DNA of 64,000 nucleotides from Planctomycetaceae bacterium (GCA_900299185.1 OMIV01000248.1:1-64000), one strand, 5' to 3'. Shown: positions 9,201-16,843, counted from the stretch's first letter. Numbers and translations: made by a program. Notes: generated from the sequence alone by a model not told the origin.

Positions 9201-11828
9201 ATCGAGCTTTGATTTCGACAACCACTGGAAGCTGTCGCCGCGGCAGTCATCGTCACAGTCGCCATTCACCGTCTTCGGCAGTCCGGGCAACACGGTCAGA
9301 GGTTGATCGCTCGGCGGTGCGCTGAAGTTCGATTGCAGTCGCAGCAGCGATTCGAGTGGTCGAGGACGCCAACTAAACTTCGCCTTCAATTCCGGTTCGA
9401 GTGTTTGCCACCACGGATCATTGAAGTAGCTCGCACCACGACTCAGGTCGACCACTTCGACGCCATAGTTGGGATACTTCACGTGCCGCGAGACGTTGCC
9501 CAAGTCGATGCCTTGCTTCGTGAAGTCATGCTCGAACGGCGAGGGATCTTCGCGCGGGTCGAGCCGATGCGACCCTCCATATCCGACGATGCTGTGATTT
9601 CCCATCTGCCAACCAACCGCTTTGGAATCCGCTTCGATCAGCTTCACGGTCATGCGTTCGTCAGAGAGCGCGAGCCGGTGACCATCATTCGCATAGAGAT
9701 AGTTCGCTCGCTGAATCGTGCGCGGAGCCCAGATGTCCTTCCGCACTTCCACAAGGTCCGACAGCTTGCATTCCCAACTCACGCGACCGTCATAGAGCTG
9801 TTGCACTTCAAGCGGCAGATAACCGCGACTCGGACACACAAAGGCCGACCACTTCCAACTCGGGTTCTTCTCCGAGGTCGCTTCGAGCCGCAGTCCATCG
9901 AGTCCATTCAATTGAGTCGCCGTTGTCTTCACGGTCTTCATCGAGACCGCTTTCAGGAAGCCTTCCAACCCGCCGCCGACCGAGTTCCAAAACAAGTTCC
10001 GAGGTTCGTACTGCTGACAATGATCTTGCACGCTGCCGATCGTCAGCCGATTCGCGTCGCGCTCCCATTGAAAGAGTTGCTCCCCATCAAACCCCGTTGA
10101 CCATGTTTCGGCCCGCAACTGCTTCGTGTTCGTCGTCGCGTTATGAGACTCAAAGTCGATGCGCCATTTCTGGCCGTCCGATTGCCACCCAAAGCGACCG
10201 AGCGCCTTCTGCAAGTCGGGCTCGCCTTTGATGAATGGGTCAGCTCGATCAACGACGTTCTCGCGATCCACCAGCATGTGACCGCCGAAGAACTCCGACG
10301 CCGCACGACGAATCTTCATCGCCAACGTGTTGCCCGACTCATCGAGCCGAACTTTGACCTCAGTCTGCTGGCCCGCTTCGAGCGACACGTTCTCAAAGAC
10401 AACTTCACGATGACTGACTTCATCACCGGGCGAGCCATATGCCAACTCGGGAGCTCTCTCGCTGACCTTAATCGTCACGCTCGTCGTCGCCTTGGCGCCG
10501 GGCTTGAAGTACTCGATCCACTTGCCGCCGTCGCTCGAATATTCGCCGCGTCCCTCGACCGACTCCACATCTTTCACTTCGCCAAAAACATTGACCTCAT
10601 ATCGCTCTGGCTCAGGTAGGTTGTTCCAACGATGAACCACACCAATCAAGTTCTTGGGCGGGACATGATCCTTCCCAAAGTCCAATTTGGGTTTCGCAAT
10701 CACGGTGCCGTTGGGACTCCACCAAACCTCACCCGCATCTGTCACCTTGCACAGCGCGACGAGCTCCACCGTCGTGCCCGGTGGCACGCGTTGCGAGTAA
10801 GTCTTCTCAGCCGCTTCGGACTTCGTTGCCGACATCGAACTAATGGTTGTTGCAACGGCAATTAAAACTCCCAGCAGCAGAAGGCTCGGAGTCCAACTCG
10901 ATCGCCCCTCGATCCCGCTTGAGCGACTCATCAATCGCCTCACTCTCTGTAACAACGAACCACCATCCGCCGACATTGCGAGCGACACTTGCGGGCCGCG
11001 CAACTCTTCGAGCGCGACGAGCGCCTTCGCATACGACAACTCATCGCCGCAGACCTGCACGGCGAGATCATCGCAACAATGCTCGCGCTCGATGCGGATG
11101 CGCCGCGAGAGCCACCACACCGCCGGGTGATAGAACAACAACGTCTCGATCACGGACTGCAGCAAGTTGATGAGATAGTCATTGCGTCTGACATGCGCGA
11201 GCTCATGCGCCAACAACGCTTCGAGCTGCTCAGTGCTCAACCCAGACATCGCCGTCGCGGGCAACAACACAATCGGCTTGAGCCAACCAATCACGGTCGG
11301 CACTTCGACCAAAGCCGACTCGACCAATCGCCCCGGCTTCGAAATCGCGAGCCGTTCTAACAGCCGCGCAAACAACTCTTGCAGAGCGGCACGCGCCGAT
11401 TGCTGGGCCTGCTTCCTCAACCGTCTGACACCGAACCAACCCCACAACATCCGCGCCGACAGCACGCTCACTCCCAGCAACCAGACGCCGACGATCTTCG
11501 GTAATAAAGGTTGCACGTTGTTGGCGATGCGCTCGCGCGACCAAGCGTCTGAAGAGGCCGTGCTGTCGGCTGAAGGGACAGCAATGGGGGCGCCTTCTTC
11601 AATAGCACTGCTAGGACGAAGAGGACTCATAGGACCGATGGGTCTTGTTGGTTCTATGAGTCCGATGTCCTCAACCGGCTTCGCCACAGCGGGGTCAGGC
11701 ACTTCGGAAATTCGGAATTGGGCGGCCTCAGTCGTCGCCATGGGCAGAGGCTCTGCTCCGCCCAATTTCGAATTTTCGAAGTGCCTGACCCCTCTTTCGG
11801 CAAGCGTCAAAACCGGAGCTACCGCCAT
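6222..11828 (-). CDS. BlaR1/M56 sensor peptidase with giant C-terminal sensor region (main part)
   Basis: 1868 codons after an in-frame TAG. The M56 metallopeptidase domain has a membrane helix near 112-132, HELAH at 208-212 (zinc and catalytic Glu) and EREHCCDD near 247-254 (third ligand). A further helix follows (WTPSLLLLGVLIAVATTISS). The long exported part includes a thioredoxin/TlpA-like domain (VTLIVFWNCWNSE, only one Cys of CxxC), a carboxypeptidase-regulatory-like beta domain (VIGRVLNENKIPMGGGRI), an STN-like segment (ARVSLQDAIKAVCEQAKV) and a C-terminal Ig/cupredoxin-like region. BlaR1 proteins sense a signal outside the cell and trigger cleavage of BlaI repressors. The BlaI-type gene just upstream fits. 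The true protein probably starts at 11975; two palindromic repeats encode residues 13-46 and about 55-70. Confidence 0.85.
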   Translation of the reverse strand: MAVAPVLTLAERGVRHFENSKLGGAEPLPMATTEAAQFRISEVPDPAVAKPVEDIGLIEPTRPIGPMSPLRPSSAIEEGAPIAVPSADSTASSDAWSRERIANNVQPLLPKIVGVWLLGVSVLSARMLWGWFGVRRLRKQAQQSARAALQELFARLLERLAISKPGRLVESALVEVPTVIGWLKPIVLLPATAMSGLSTEQLEALLAHELAHVRRNDYLINLLQSVIETLLFYHPAVWWLSRRIRIEREHCCDDLAVQVCGDELSYAKALVALEELRGPQVSLAMSADGGSLLQRVRRLMSRSSGIEGRSSWTPSLLLLGVLIAVATTISSMSATKSEAAEKTYSQRVPPGTTVELVALCKVTDAGEVWWSPNGTVIAKPKLDFGKDHVPPKNLIGVVHRWNNLPEPERYEVNVFGEVKDVESVEGRGEYSSDGGKWIEYFKPGAKATTSVTIKVSERAPELAYGSPGDEVSHREVVFENVSLEAGQQTEVKVRLDESGNTLAMKIRRAASEFFGGHMLVDRENVVDRADPFIKGEPDLQKALGRFGWQSDGQKWRIDFESHNATTNTKQLRAETWSTGFDGEQLFQWERDANRLTIGSVQDHCQQYEPRNLFWNSVGGGLEGFLKAVSMKTVKTTATQLNGLDGLRLEATSEKNPSWKWSAFVCPSRGYLPLEVQQLYDGRVSWECKLSDLVEVRKDIWAPRTIQRANYLYANDGHRLALSDERMTVKLIEADSKAVGWQMGNHSIVGYGGSHRLDPREDPSPFEHDFTKQGIDLGNVSRHVKYPNYGVEVVDLSRGASYFNDPWWQTLEPELKAKFSWRPRPLESLLRLQSNFSAPPSDQPLTVLPGLPKTVNGDCDDDCRGDSFQWLSKSKLDWKQLEGKVTLIVFWNCWNSESVATFTALNRLHETYEPHGLKILAVHRPRYADYASHITDESKAQFAVVIDAENESGEGELHDALKVRGMPTGLFLDHQRKVIAIPNGTLITQQIGELLTAAGAKDVPVIRIPEVLPDEVGRAAEAAWKEKFAKAEPQTQVIGRVLNENKIPMGGGRIEVVPKLKLARGGYGGLTVYPNPEATIISNTSVAGTIDLTTLKKGCYEIRILPGLGYATSTFEVAIGKGQSVDLGDIVANKITSITGRIVDQDGQSLVNAQVDVMWRYINPLMIDERSRTPGSMPRAKTDKDGMFRLEPLERGFFKLRFDAVGHQPTVLDLVRIQTTPLKVWLDRYPEPLQAKVTLHEARVSLQDAIKAVCEQAKVKHELDGESLKSRGLTKNMPVTVDVDNVPLGDALEAVLAKYDEELSFAWDGQQVVVSLPDIVAKRRMPQFVETVKGPARERFAQAAAEQAVKDLAAGERQNRIKAGSVSPLELKKLKQMIDATQAEHELVLHEASQVLGQSITPEFLQKSNELLIKRVETFLALNKTLLDIANESNEKQPGSVSDVEVQRLKKQILDLEQDLQRLLGKPAAKSKSSSVGAAAVPLKGRLRGVVKIEGNVPKMPPIPIYDRSRNYPWRLKAPRPEDVANFEAERAKNPAKFDPRKARDESVLIGNNGGIANTFVFLQKALVGWQPTPIPTQPMVLRTEAERFVPRAFLMLAKQPLTLSAAGLKVSDNFHFGSVTNQAFNIIVAPGKTESAPAASVQHVEKLPRIIRSDIFPQKRAHVLLLDHPFAAITDADGRFDMDIEKLPPGTHSFIVWHEHVGYFERALAVKVSADEATPLLSLSYPVDKLKVHRATGYKNALDHASLELFVDWAGINNEFTLKSGEPSPAKFEFSLRNTSDKPVTVQIPEGSWTLRRELKVRELHVKLEPAADAKLVPLEVPPHESVRVPLAVDSLDLSGVEPGYWQVWLQSPLHQQLPHLTMWIDVE
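11621..11663. repeat. Palindromic repeat inside blaR1-like gene (second element)
   Basis: GGACTCATAG (11623-11632) and CTATGAGTCC (11654-11663) are perfect complements, with partly pairing bases inside (GACC ... GGTT). It is read in frame and encodes Pro-rich residues of the loop before the M56 domain (IEPTRPIGPMSPLR). Confidence 0.6.
11691..11792. repeat. 102-bp palindromic element inside blaR1-like gene
   Basis: 35-base arms at 11691-11725 and 11758-11792 match at 33 of 35 positions; the outer end reads GGGGTCAGGCACTTCG. The element is 102 bp, exactly 34 codons, and keeps the frame. It encodes residues 13-46 of the downstream open frame, in the periplasmic loop between the second and third membrane helices. 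It looks like a REP- or MITE-type element. Confidence 0.8.
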
Positions 11829-11975
11829 CTAGCTCAGCGCGGCGACCCCAACCAGATAGCGAGCATTCGCCGAACGACGACGGAGCATCAACAACGTCAC
11901 CGCCGCGCTGAGTCCAATCAAGCACCCTTGCCACACAAAGTGCAGCAGAGCCCAACCTAAGTCGTCGATGAACAT
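11829..11975 (-). pseudogene. N-terminal fragment of the BlaR1-like gene, ended by TAG
   Basis: Starts at ATG 11975 (MFIDDLGWALLHFVWQG) with AAGGG nine bases upstream. It encodes the first membrane helix of an M56 protein and most of the second (ARYLVGVAALS). A TAG at 11831-11829 follows, and the next codon in the same frame is the ATG of the large downstream frame (AALS-stop-MAVAPVLTLA). TTG (Leu) to TAG is the simplest single-base explanation. Either the gene is disrupted, the base is a sequencing error, or translation restarts at the adjoining ATG. The last case would give a peptidase lacking its first two helices. Confidence 0.8.
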
Positions 11976-12069
11976 GGTCGAGAACCCTTTCAGTCTGGCG
12001 GCTTTCAATGGTATCAGTATGGGGCAAGGAGTCTTTGCGGCAGCGTTGCAGAGAGGCCGTGGTTCCATG

Positions 12070-12179
12070 TGGTCGCCTTTCGCTCCGCGAAAGTGGTCTT
12101 GCTGGACACCTCTGCTGAATCGATTCTCGGGCATTGTGAGGTTGTTGAAGACGCTCTCTCGCGGAGCGAAAGGCGACCA
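12070..12179. repeat. Perfect 21-bp inverted repeat between blaI- and blaR1-like genes
   Basis: Arms at 12070-12090 and 12159-12179 are exact complements; the core is TCGCCTTTCGCTCCGCGA. The arms are 68 bases apart. It sits in the 235-base gap between the repressor stop and the sensor start, so it would be transcribed as a hairpin in the middle of a presumed blaI-blaR transcript. Its core is shared with the palindrome at 4166-4215. Confidence 0.75.
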
Positions 12180-12210
12180 ACCAAACCATCAATGCCCAAC
12201 GTCCCGAAGG

Positions 12211-12600
12211 TCACTTCGCCTTTTTCTCGAATTCGGCGATCAGCTCTTTGATCTCGGCCAGCTCCACCTTCGATGTGCGTTTTGCTGAGAGCGCCTGCAT
12301 CACCAATTGTTGGGCAGATCCGCCGAAGACTCGGTCCAGCAGGTCACCGACGATTTGTCGTTGAGTGTTCTCTGCCGATGCGACGGCTTCGTAGACGTGC
12401 GAGCGTTCGGACTCGTCACGCTTCACGAGCCCTTTCTCGGTCATGATCTGCATGAGCTTCAGCGCGGTCGTGTAGCCCGTGCCGCGTTCGTCTTGCAGAT
12501 GCTCGGTGACTTCACGCACCGTCGACGGGCCGCGCTCCCATAACACGCGGAGGATGGCCAACTCAGCTTCGGTTGGCTTGGGGAGATCAGGCTTGGCCAT
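12211..12600 (-). CDS. BlaI/MecI/CopY-family transcriptional repressor
   Basis: 129 residues, the normal family length. The N-terminal winged helix (PTEAELAILRVLWERGPSTVREVTEHL, then GYTTALKLMQIMTEKGLVKR) matches BlaI/MecI. The C-terminal helices (about 75-125) form the dimer and carry the site cleaved or released on BlaR1 signalling in known systems. It represses its own operon by binding dyads in the promoter, and two such dyads lie at 12661-12699, about 60-100 bases upstream of the ATG. The partner BlaR1-like gene follows on the same strand. The target is unknown; no beta-lactamase gene is nearby. Confidence 0.92.
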   Translation of the reverse strand: MAKPDLPKPTEAELAILRVLWERGPSTVREVTEHLQDERGTGYTTALKLMQIMTEKGLVKRDESERSHVYEAVASAENTQRQIVGDLLDRVFGGSAQQLVMQALSAKRTSKVELAEIKELIAEFEKKAK

Positions 12601-12660
12601 GAGTCACTTTCTCTAGCTGGCTTGGAAAATGATTGCATCCAGCAACTGAAGGCGACGTTA

Positions 12661-12699
12661 TACGAAGCGATTCGTAGTCGTCTACGAAGACTTTCGTAG
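12661..12699 (-). promoter_or_regulatory. Tandem BlaI-type operators and promoter
   Basis: Two dyads, TACGAAGCGATTCGTA (12661-12676) and CTACGAAGACTTTCGTAG (12682-12699), share the form TACGAA-N4-TTCGTA with one difference. Their centres are 22 bases apart, about two helical turns, so two dimers would bind the same face. Reading toward the repressor gene, a possible -10 (TATAAC, 12662-12657) overlaps the first dyad and a possible -35 (TAGACG) lies between the dyads. The dyads are seen directly; promoter assignment and BlaI binding are inferred. Confidence 0.75.
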
Positions 12700-12860
12700 A
12701 TTGAGGGCGGCAGATTCATCGAGCCAGTGACGAGCACGGGGCATGATGGACTCGACGTTGGATGTGATCGCTCAACGCCGAGTCGGATCCCAGCGCACTC
12801 AAGCGGAGAAGACGTGCTACCTGAATTCCGTTTCGGAGACTTCGTGTTGATCAGTGCGAC

Positions 12861-14006
12861 CTACGGCTGCTTCACCAACAAGGACAAGATCGTTTGCGCG
12901 TAGAGTCGATGGCCGAAGTCGTTGGGGTGGTTCAGGCCGTTCCCCGTGAGATCAAGATCGTGCTTGTGCTTCAGCATGATCTCCCAGGCGAGCGTCACGT
13001 CCGCCAGAGCGATGCCAGGCCCCGTCAACGAACGCAGTTCGTCTCGATACTTCGCGAACATCTCGCGCGGCGTATGGACCCACTCGGAATTGCCGAGCAT
13101 GGGCGAGACCAGAATCAATTCAATGCTTGGATCAGCGGCATGCACTCGCTCGATGAAGGTCTTGGTCTGAGTGTGGAACCATTTGGGGTCGCGACGTCCA
13201 ACGTCGTTCATGCCGTAAGCGACGATGATGAGCTGCGGCTTCTCGGCCAACAGTTTGTCGAGGTCATTCAAACCCGTCGCAACGCTCCAGCCTGAGACGG
13301 CTCGGTTCTTCAAGTTGATCTTAGAGCCACAAGTAGTCTGCAATTGAGCGGCGACGAGATCGGGATAACCGGGCTGCAGTGGCGGTGCTTGGAAGAGGCC
13401 AGATGCATCGAGTCCCGTGGAGATGCTGTCGCCGCTGATGCCGAGCGTGAATGGTTCGCCGGCCTTCAACCGAGCAATGGTCTTGGGCAACAAGTCGGTG
13501 ATTCGAGGAAGCTGCTGACTGACGGGGCTGCGGCGATAAGTGATTTCGACATTGCGTTCGTGAAACCATTTGCCGGGGCGATAGAGCATGTTCTGCTCGG
13601 GGTTACTCGCGCGGTGACGGTAGCTATTCGGAGAGTCCTTCGGCGGGAACAGATCGTCGGTCGAAAGCGGAACGATCGGTCCCGGATTGGAAAAGACGAG
13701 CGTCTGCTTGTCGCTCATCAACGTGCAATCTTTGCCCAGCTCGAAGCGATGTTGTCGCGTTGCTGTTGAGACTTCGAGGATCTCGTCAGCAGGAAAGGCC
13801 AGCCGCGCTGTCAGTGGGCCGTCGGCAGTCATCTTCAAGAGAATGCTGCTCTCGCGATGAATGATGGGCGAAGAGATCGCGGGTTCGAGCAGGTGCAATT
13901 CGGGGAGCAGCGCCGCGACGTGCTTGTCATCCGCGAAGGTTTGGCCTGCTTGAGAATTGAAGAGAGCACAAACGCAGAAGGCCGCGATGAAGAGCGAGCG
14001 AAGCAT
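12861..14006 (-). CDS. Exported SGNH/GDSL hydrolase
   Basis: 381 residues from ATG 14006, which has AAGGA eight bases upstream; a signal peptide (MLRSLFIAAFCVCALFNSQA) follows. A beta-rich N-terminal half (about 25-180) precedes the SGNH domain. The block I Ser is in GISGDSISTG, the Asn in YGMNDVG, and the C-terminal His in GLNHPNDFGH, with the Asp three residues after it. The family includes esterases, lipases and carbohydrate deacetylases; the export signal fits a polysaccharide-modifying role, but the substrate cannot be told. It ends about 260 bases upstream of the repressor gene. Confidence 0.85.
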   Translation of the reverse strand: MLRSLFIAAFCVCALFNSQAGQTFADDKHVAALLPELHLLEPAISSPIIHRESSILLKMTADGPLTARLAFPADEILEVSTATRQHRFELGKDCTLMSDKQTLVFSNPGPIVPLSTDDLFPPKDSPNSYRHRASNPEQNMLYRPGKWFHERNVEITYRRSPVSQQLPRITDLLPKTIARLKAGEPFTLGISGDSISTGLDASGLFQAPPLQPGYPDLVAAQLQTTCGSKINLKNRAVSGWSVATGLNDLDKLLAEKPQLIIVAYGMNDVGRRDPKWFHTQTKTFIERVHAADPSIELILVSPMLGNSEWVHTPREMFAKYRDELRSLTGPGIALADVTLAWEIMLKHKHDLDLTGNGLNHPNDFGHRLYAQTILSLLVKQP

Positions 14007-14134
14007 GAGCAGCGTCCTTGTCTGAAGATGAACTGGAACCAGGAAATCTGATCGAGTCGGTTGATGCGATCGGGGCAGGCTTTGTAATGCGACTGCGTGA
14101 CCGGGACATCTCACCTTCAGCATCGAAGACAAAC

Positions 14135-14698
14135 ATGAGTCAGACCATTTCGCCAGCCATTGCCGACCTCATTCGTACTCGTCGGACCATTCACTCCTTC
14201 AAGCCAGAGCAACCTGCGGCCGAGCTGATTGAACAAGCCATTGAATTAGCGCGGTGGGCGCCGAACCATCGACTGACCGAGCCGTGGCGGTTTCATGTGC
14301 TGGGGCCTCAGACGATTGCAGCGATAGTGGAACTCAATGCGCAGATCACTGCGGCGAAGGGTGGAGCGGAGGCCGCCAACAAGAAGCGACAGCAATGGGC
14401 CAGCGTGCCCAGTTGGGTGCTGGTGACGTGTGCTCGCAATGTGGATGAGATCTTACATCATGAAGATTACGCCGCGTGCTGTTGCGCGATTCAGAACTTT
14501 ACGATTGGGCTCTGGTCGGCGGGCGTGGGCGTGAAATGGACGACCGCCAAAATCACTCGCGACCCTGAGTTCTTGAAGATCGTTGGCGTGAATCCCGACG
14601 AGCGGATGGTCGTGGGGATGCTGTGGTTGGGATATCCCCAAGAGATTCCCCTGCAGGCTCGCAAGTCCGTCGATGAGATCACCGTGCGTTTGCCGTAG
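14135..14698 (+). CDS. Nitroreductase-family FMN flavoprotein
   Basis: 187 residues. The start is ATG 14135 (MSQTISPAI); the longer upstream frame overlaps the divergent hydrolase start region. Features of the family are the N-terminal RTRRTIHSFK FMN-phosphate-binding segment, RWAPNHRLTEPWRF, and a C-terminal GMLWLGYP. The short length and lack of extra domains resemble YdjA-type reductases. It probably uses NAD(P)H to reduce nitro compounds or quinones in the cytoplasm. Physiological substrate unknown. Confidence 0.85.
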   Translation: MSQTISPAIADLIRTRRTIHSFKPEQPAAELIEQAIELARWAPNHRLTEPWRFHVLGPQTIAAIVELNAQITAAKGGAEAANKKRQQWASVPSWVLVTCARNVDEILHHEDYAACCCAIQNFTIGLWSAGVGVKWTTAKITRDPEFLKIVGVNPDERMVVGMLWLGYPQEIPLQARKSVDEITVRLP

Positions 14699-14741
14699 TG
14701 GCAAGTTCGCGGTCGCGATCCACGAGGTCTAAGCCGACGAC

Positions 14742-15548
14742 TTACTGGGCGGACTTCTTCAATTCGCCAATCACGAATTCCAGGGCCTCGGTGGTGTCGG
14801 CCAGGTCCGTGGCATGACCGCCGTTGGGGCGATGTAGCAGCTTCACTCGGCGGCCTTGCTTCTGTAGGACTTCGTACAATCTCAAGATGCTGTCGGGCGG
14901 GACCAAGGTGTCTTTGCCACCGGTGGTGAAGGCGATGGGCATGGTCAGCTTGTCTGGCCATAGCTCGGCTGAACGCTTCCGATATTCGTCGGGCTTTTGT
15001 TGCTTGTTGCCGCCAAACGACGCCGAGATGGCATCTTGAAACTGCGTGTATTCGACATGGTTGGCGGTGCCGTTCAGCGATACGACGCCGTCGACCAACT
15101 CGGGATGCAGCGCGGCAAATGTTAGAGCAGACGTGCCACCCATCGAGCCACCGCAAACAATCACTTGGGTGATGCGATGTTGTTGTTTGACTTCGTCAAT
15201 GATCTGCACTGTGTCGGCTTCGGCGGCTGGTCCCATCCACGATGTCTTCGCTCGATAATCGGGTGAGATGAAGATCATGCCGTGCTTGTTCGCGACGTCG
15301 CGAGTTCCTTTGCACTCGCCGCGATCTTGTTTGACGAACTGCCATCGGTCGGAGCCGTGACCATGCAGAGCGATGACGATCGAGTGCGATTGCTGAGCGT
15401 CAAAGCCATCCGGCAGCAGTTCGACATAGCGCTGCTCGGTGCCATCGAATTGAGATTTGAAGACCACATCGCGCGGCTCGGCGGCGACAAGTGATGACTT
15501 CGAAATCGACAGGAAGCAGAGCAGGGCAGCGAGGATTCGAATTGTCAT
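14742..15548 (-). CDS. Exported alpha/beta hydrolase (esterase)
   Basis: 268 residues from ATG 15548, preceded by AAGG at six bases; signal peptide MTIRILAALLCFLSISKSSLVAA. The oxyanion-loop sequence ALHGHGSDRW, the nucleophile elbow CGGSMGG, an acid in TTGGKDTLVPP and a late His in RPNGGHATD complete a normal catalytic triad. It resembles poly(3-hydroxybutyrate) depolymerase/feruloyl esterase-type or peptidase S9-like hydrolases. Convergent with the nitroreductase gene. Confidence 0.85.
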   Translation of the reverse strand: MTIRILAALLCFLSISKSSLVAAEPRDVVFKSQFDGTEQRYVELLPDGFDAQQSHSIVIALHGHGSDRWQFVKQDRGECKGTRDVANKHGMIFISPDYRAKTSWMGPAAEADTVQIIDEVKQQHRITQVIVCGGSMGGTSALTFAALHPELVDGVVSLNGTANHVEYTQFQDAISASFGGNKQQKPDEYRKRSAELWPDKLTMPIAFTTGGKDTLVPPDSILRLYEVLQKQGRRVKLLHRPNGGHATDLADTTEALEFVIGELKKSAQ

Positions 15549-15811
15549 CGTGAGCCTTAAGTAAGTGGCGACTGATGGTGAGCACGAACTGGGCGAGTTC
15601 GATTCGTCTGATTTTGAGACGTCGAACAAGATTCTCGAAGTCGAACGCCGACCCGATCGATTGGGAAGCTCGCCGAGCATCATTCAGATCTCAGCATTGA
15701 GAACAAGGCATGCAAACAGTGGCGGCGACTGCTTGTAAAACCGCAAGTAAGGCTGTGAGATTCGTGACCCGCTCGGTGCTATTGGAAACGAAGTCGCAAA
15801 GGAGTCGCGGT

Positions 15812-16843
15812 ATGGCCGACGCAATTCTTGAAGAACGCAAGAAGGATCAGTCGGAAGGTTCGAAGCGAGATCATTGGGTCGGCTTTGATCTCGGTGGCAC
15901 GAAGATGCTGGCCGCGGTGTGCGACTCGGAGTTTCAAGTCATCGGTCGCAAGAGAAAAAACACCAAAGGGCACGAAGGTGCCGAAGCAGGGATCAGTCGC
16001 ATCCGATCGACGATCGAAGCTGCGGTGGAAGATGCCGAGCTGACGTTTGATCGAATCGCTGGGATCGGCATCGGTGTGCCGGGGCCTCTGGATCTGGATG
16101 CGGGAGTGGTGCTCGAAACTCCAAACTTGGGTTGGCGCGACGTTCCCGTTTGCGACTTGCTCGAACAACAGTTCGGTGTGCCGGTGGTGCTCGTCAACGA
16201 TGTTGATGCTGGTGTCTACGGCGAATACCGATTGGGCGGTGCGCAAGGTGCTCGCTGTGTGGTGGGGCTCTTTCCCGGCACGGGCATCGGTGGCGGTTGC
16301 GTCGCTAATGGCGAGATCTGGCGCGGCAAGAAGCTGTCTTGTTTCGAAGTCGGTCATATGTGTGTTCAGCCGGGCGGGCCGATCTGCGGTTGTGGTCGTC
16401 GAGGTTGCCTCGAAGCAGTAGCCAGTCGGTTGGCCATCTCTGCCGAATGCGCGAAGGCTGCTTATCGAGGTCAAGCTCCGAATTTGCAGCGGCTCGCTGG
16501 TACCGACTTGTCGAACATTCGTAGTGGTGTGTTGGCCGAGGCCATCAAGCTCGGCGACACGATTGTGGAGGACATCGTTCGTGACGCGGCTCGCAAGTTG
16601 GGCTCGGCCTGCGGAGCGATCGTCAATTTGCTGGCTCCTGATGTGATCTTGTTGGGCGGCGGCTTGGTCGAGGCTCTACCGGGATTGATGACGGAAGAAG
16701 TGCGTTGTGCGGCTGAAGAGCAAGCGATGCCGGCTTATCGCAAGACCTTCAAGATCAGCGTGGCCACGTTGGGTGACTTCGCGTCTGTCAAAGGGGCCGC
16801 TGCGTGGGCTCAATCGGTGTCGCAGTTGCGTGCGAAATCTTAA
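15812..16843 (+). CDS. ROK-family sugar kinase (glucokinase-like)
   Basis: 343 residues; ATG 15812 is chosen because AAGGAG lies eight bases upstream. The phosphate-binding motif DLGGTK is at 26-31, the ROK catalytic region at GIGVPGPLDLDAG and VLVNDVDAGVYGEY, and the zinc site at EVGHMCVQPGGPICGCGRRG, followed by CLE. A second phosphate-binding stretch is ILLGGGLVEALP. It probably phosphorylates glucose or a related hexose with ATP. No transcription-factor HTH is present at the N-terminus, so it is a kinase and not a ROK repressor. About 100 bases separate it from the Ppx/GppA gene on the same strand. Confidence 0.9.
   Translation: MADAILEERKKDQSEGSKRDHWVGFDLGGTKMLAAVCDSEFQVIGRKRKNTKGHEGAEAGISRIRSTIEAAVEDAELTFDRIAGIGIGVPGPLDLDAGVVLETPNLGWRDVPVCDLLEQQFGVPVVLVNDVDAGVYGEYRLGGAQGARCVVGLFPGTGIGGGCVANGEIWRGKKLSCFEVGHMCVQPGGPICGCGRRGCLEAVASRLAISAECAKAAYRGQAPNLQRLAGTDLSNIRSGVLAEAIKLGDTIVEDIVRDAARKLGSACGAIVNLLAPDVILLGGGLVEALPGLMTEEVRCAAEEQAMPAYRKTFKISVATLGDFASVKGAAAWAQSVSQLRAKS

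Noticed and set aside
11829-11831. TAG as a pyrrolysine or programmed read-through codon
   Set aside because: No known pyrrolysine genes or downstream structural element are visible in the window; a point mutation, a base error or restart at the adjacent ATG is simpler.
3130-12600. Defence island around the Roco-TIR gene
   Set aside because: Neighbours are a carboxypeptidase and a BlaI/BlaR1 pair; no restriction, CRISPR, toxin-antitoxin or other defence genes are present.
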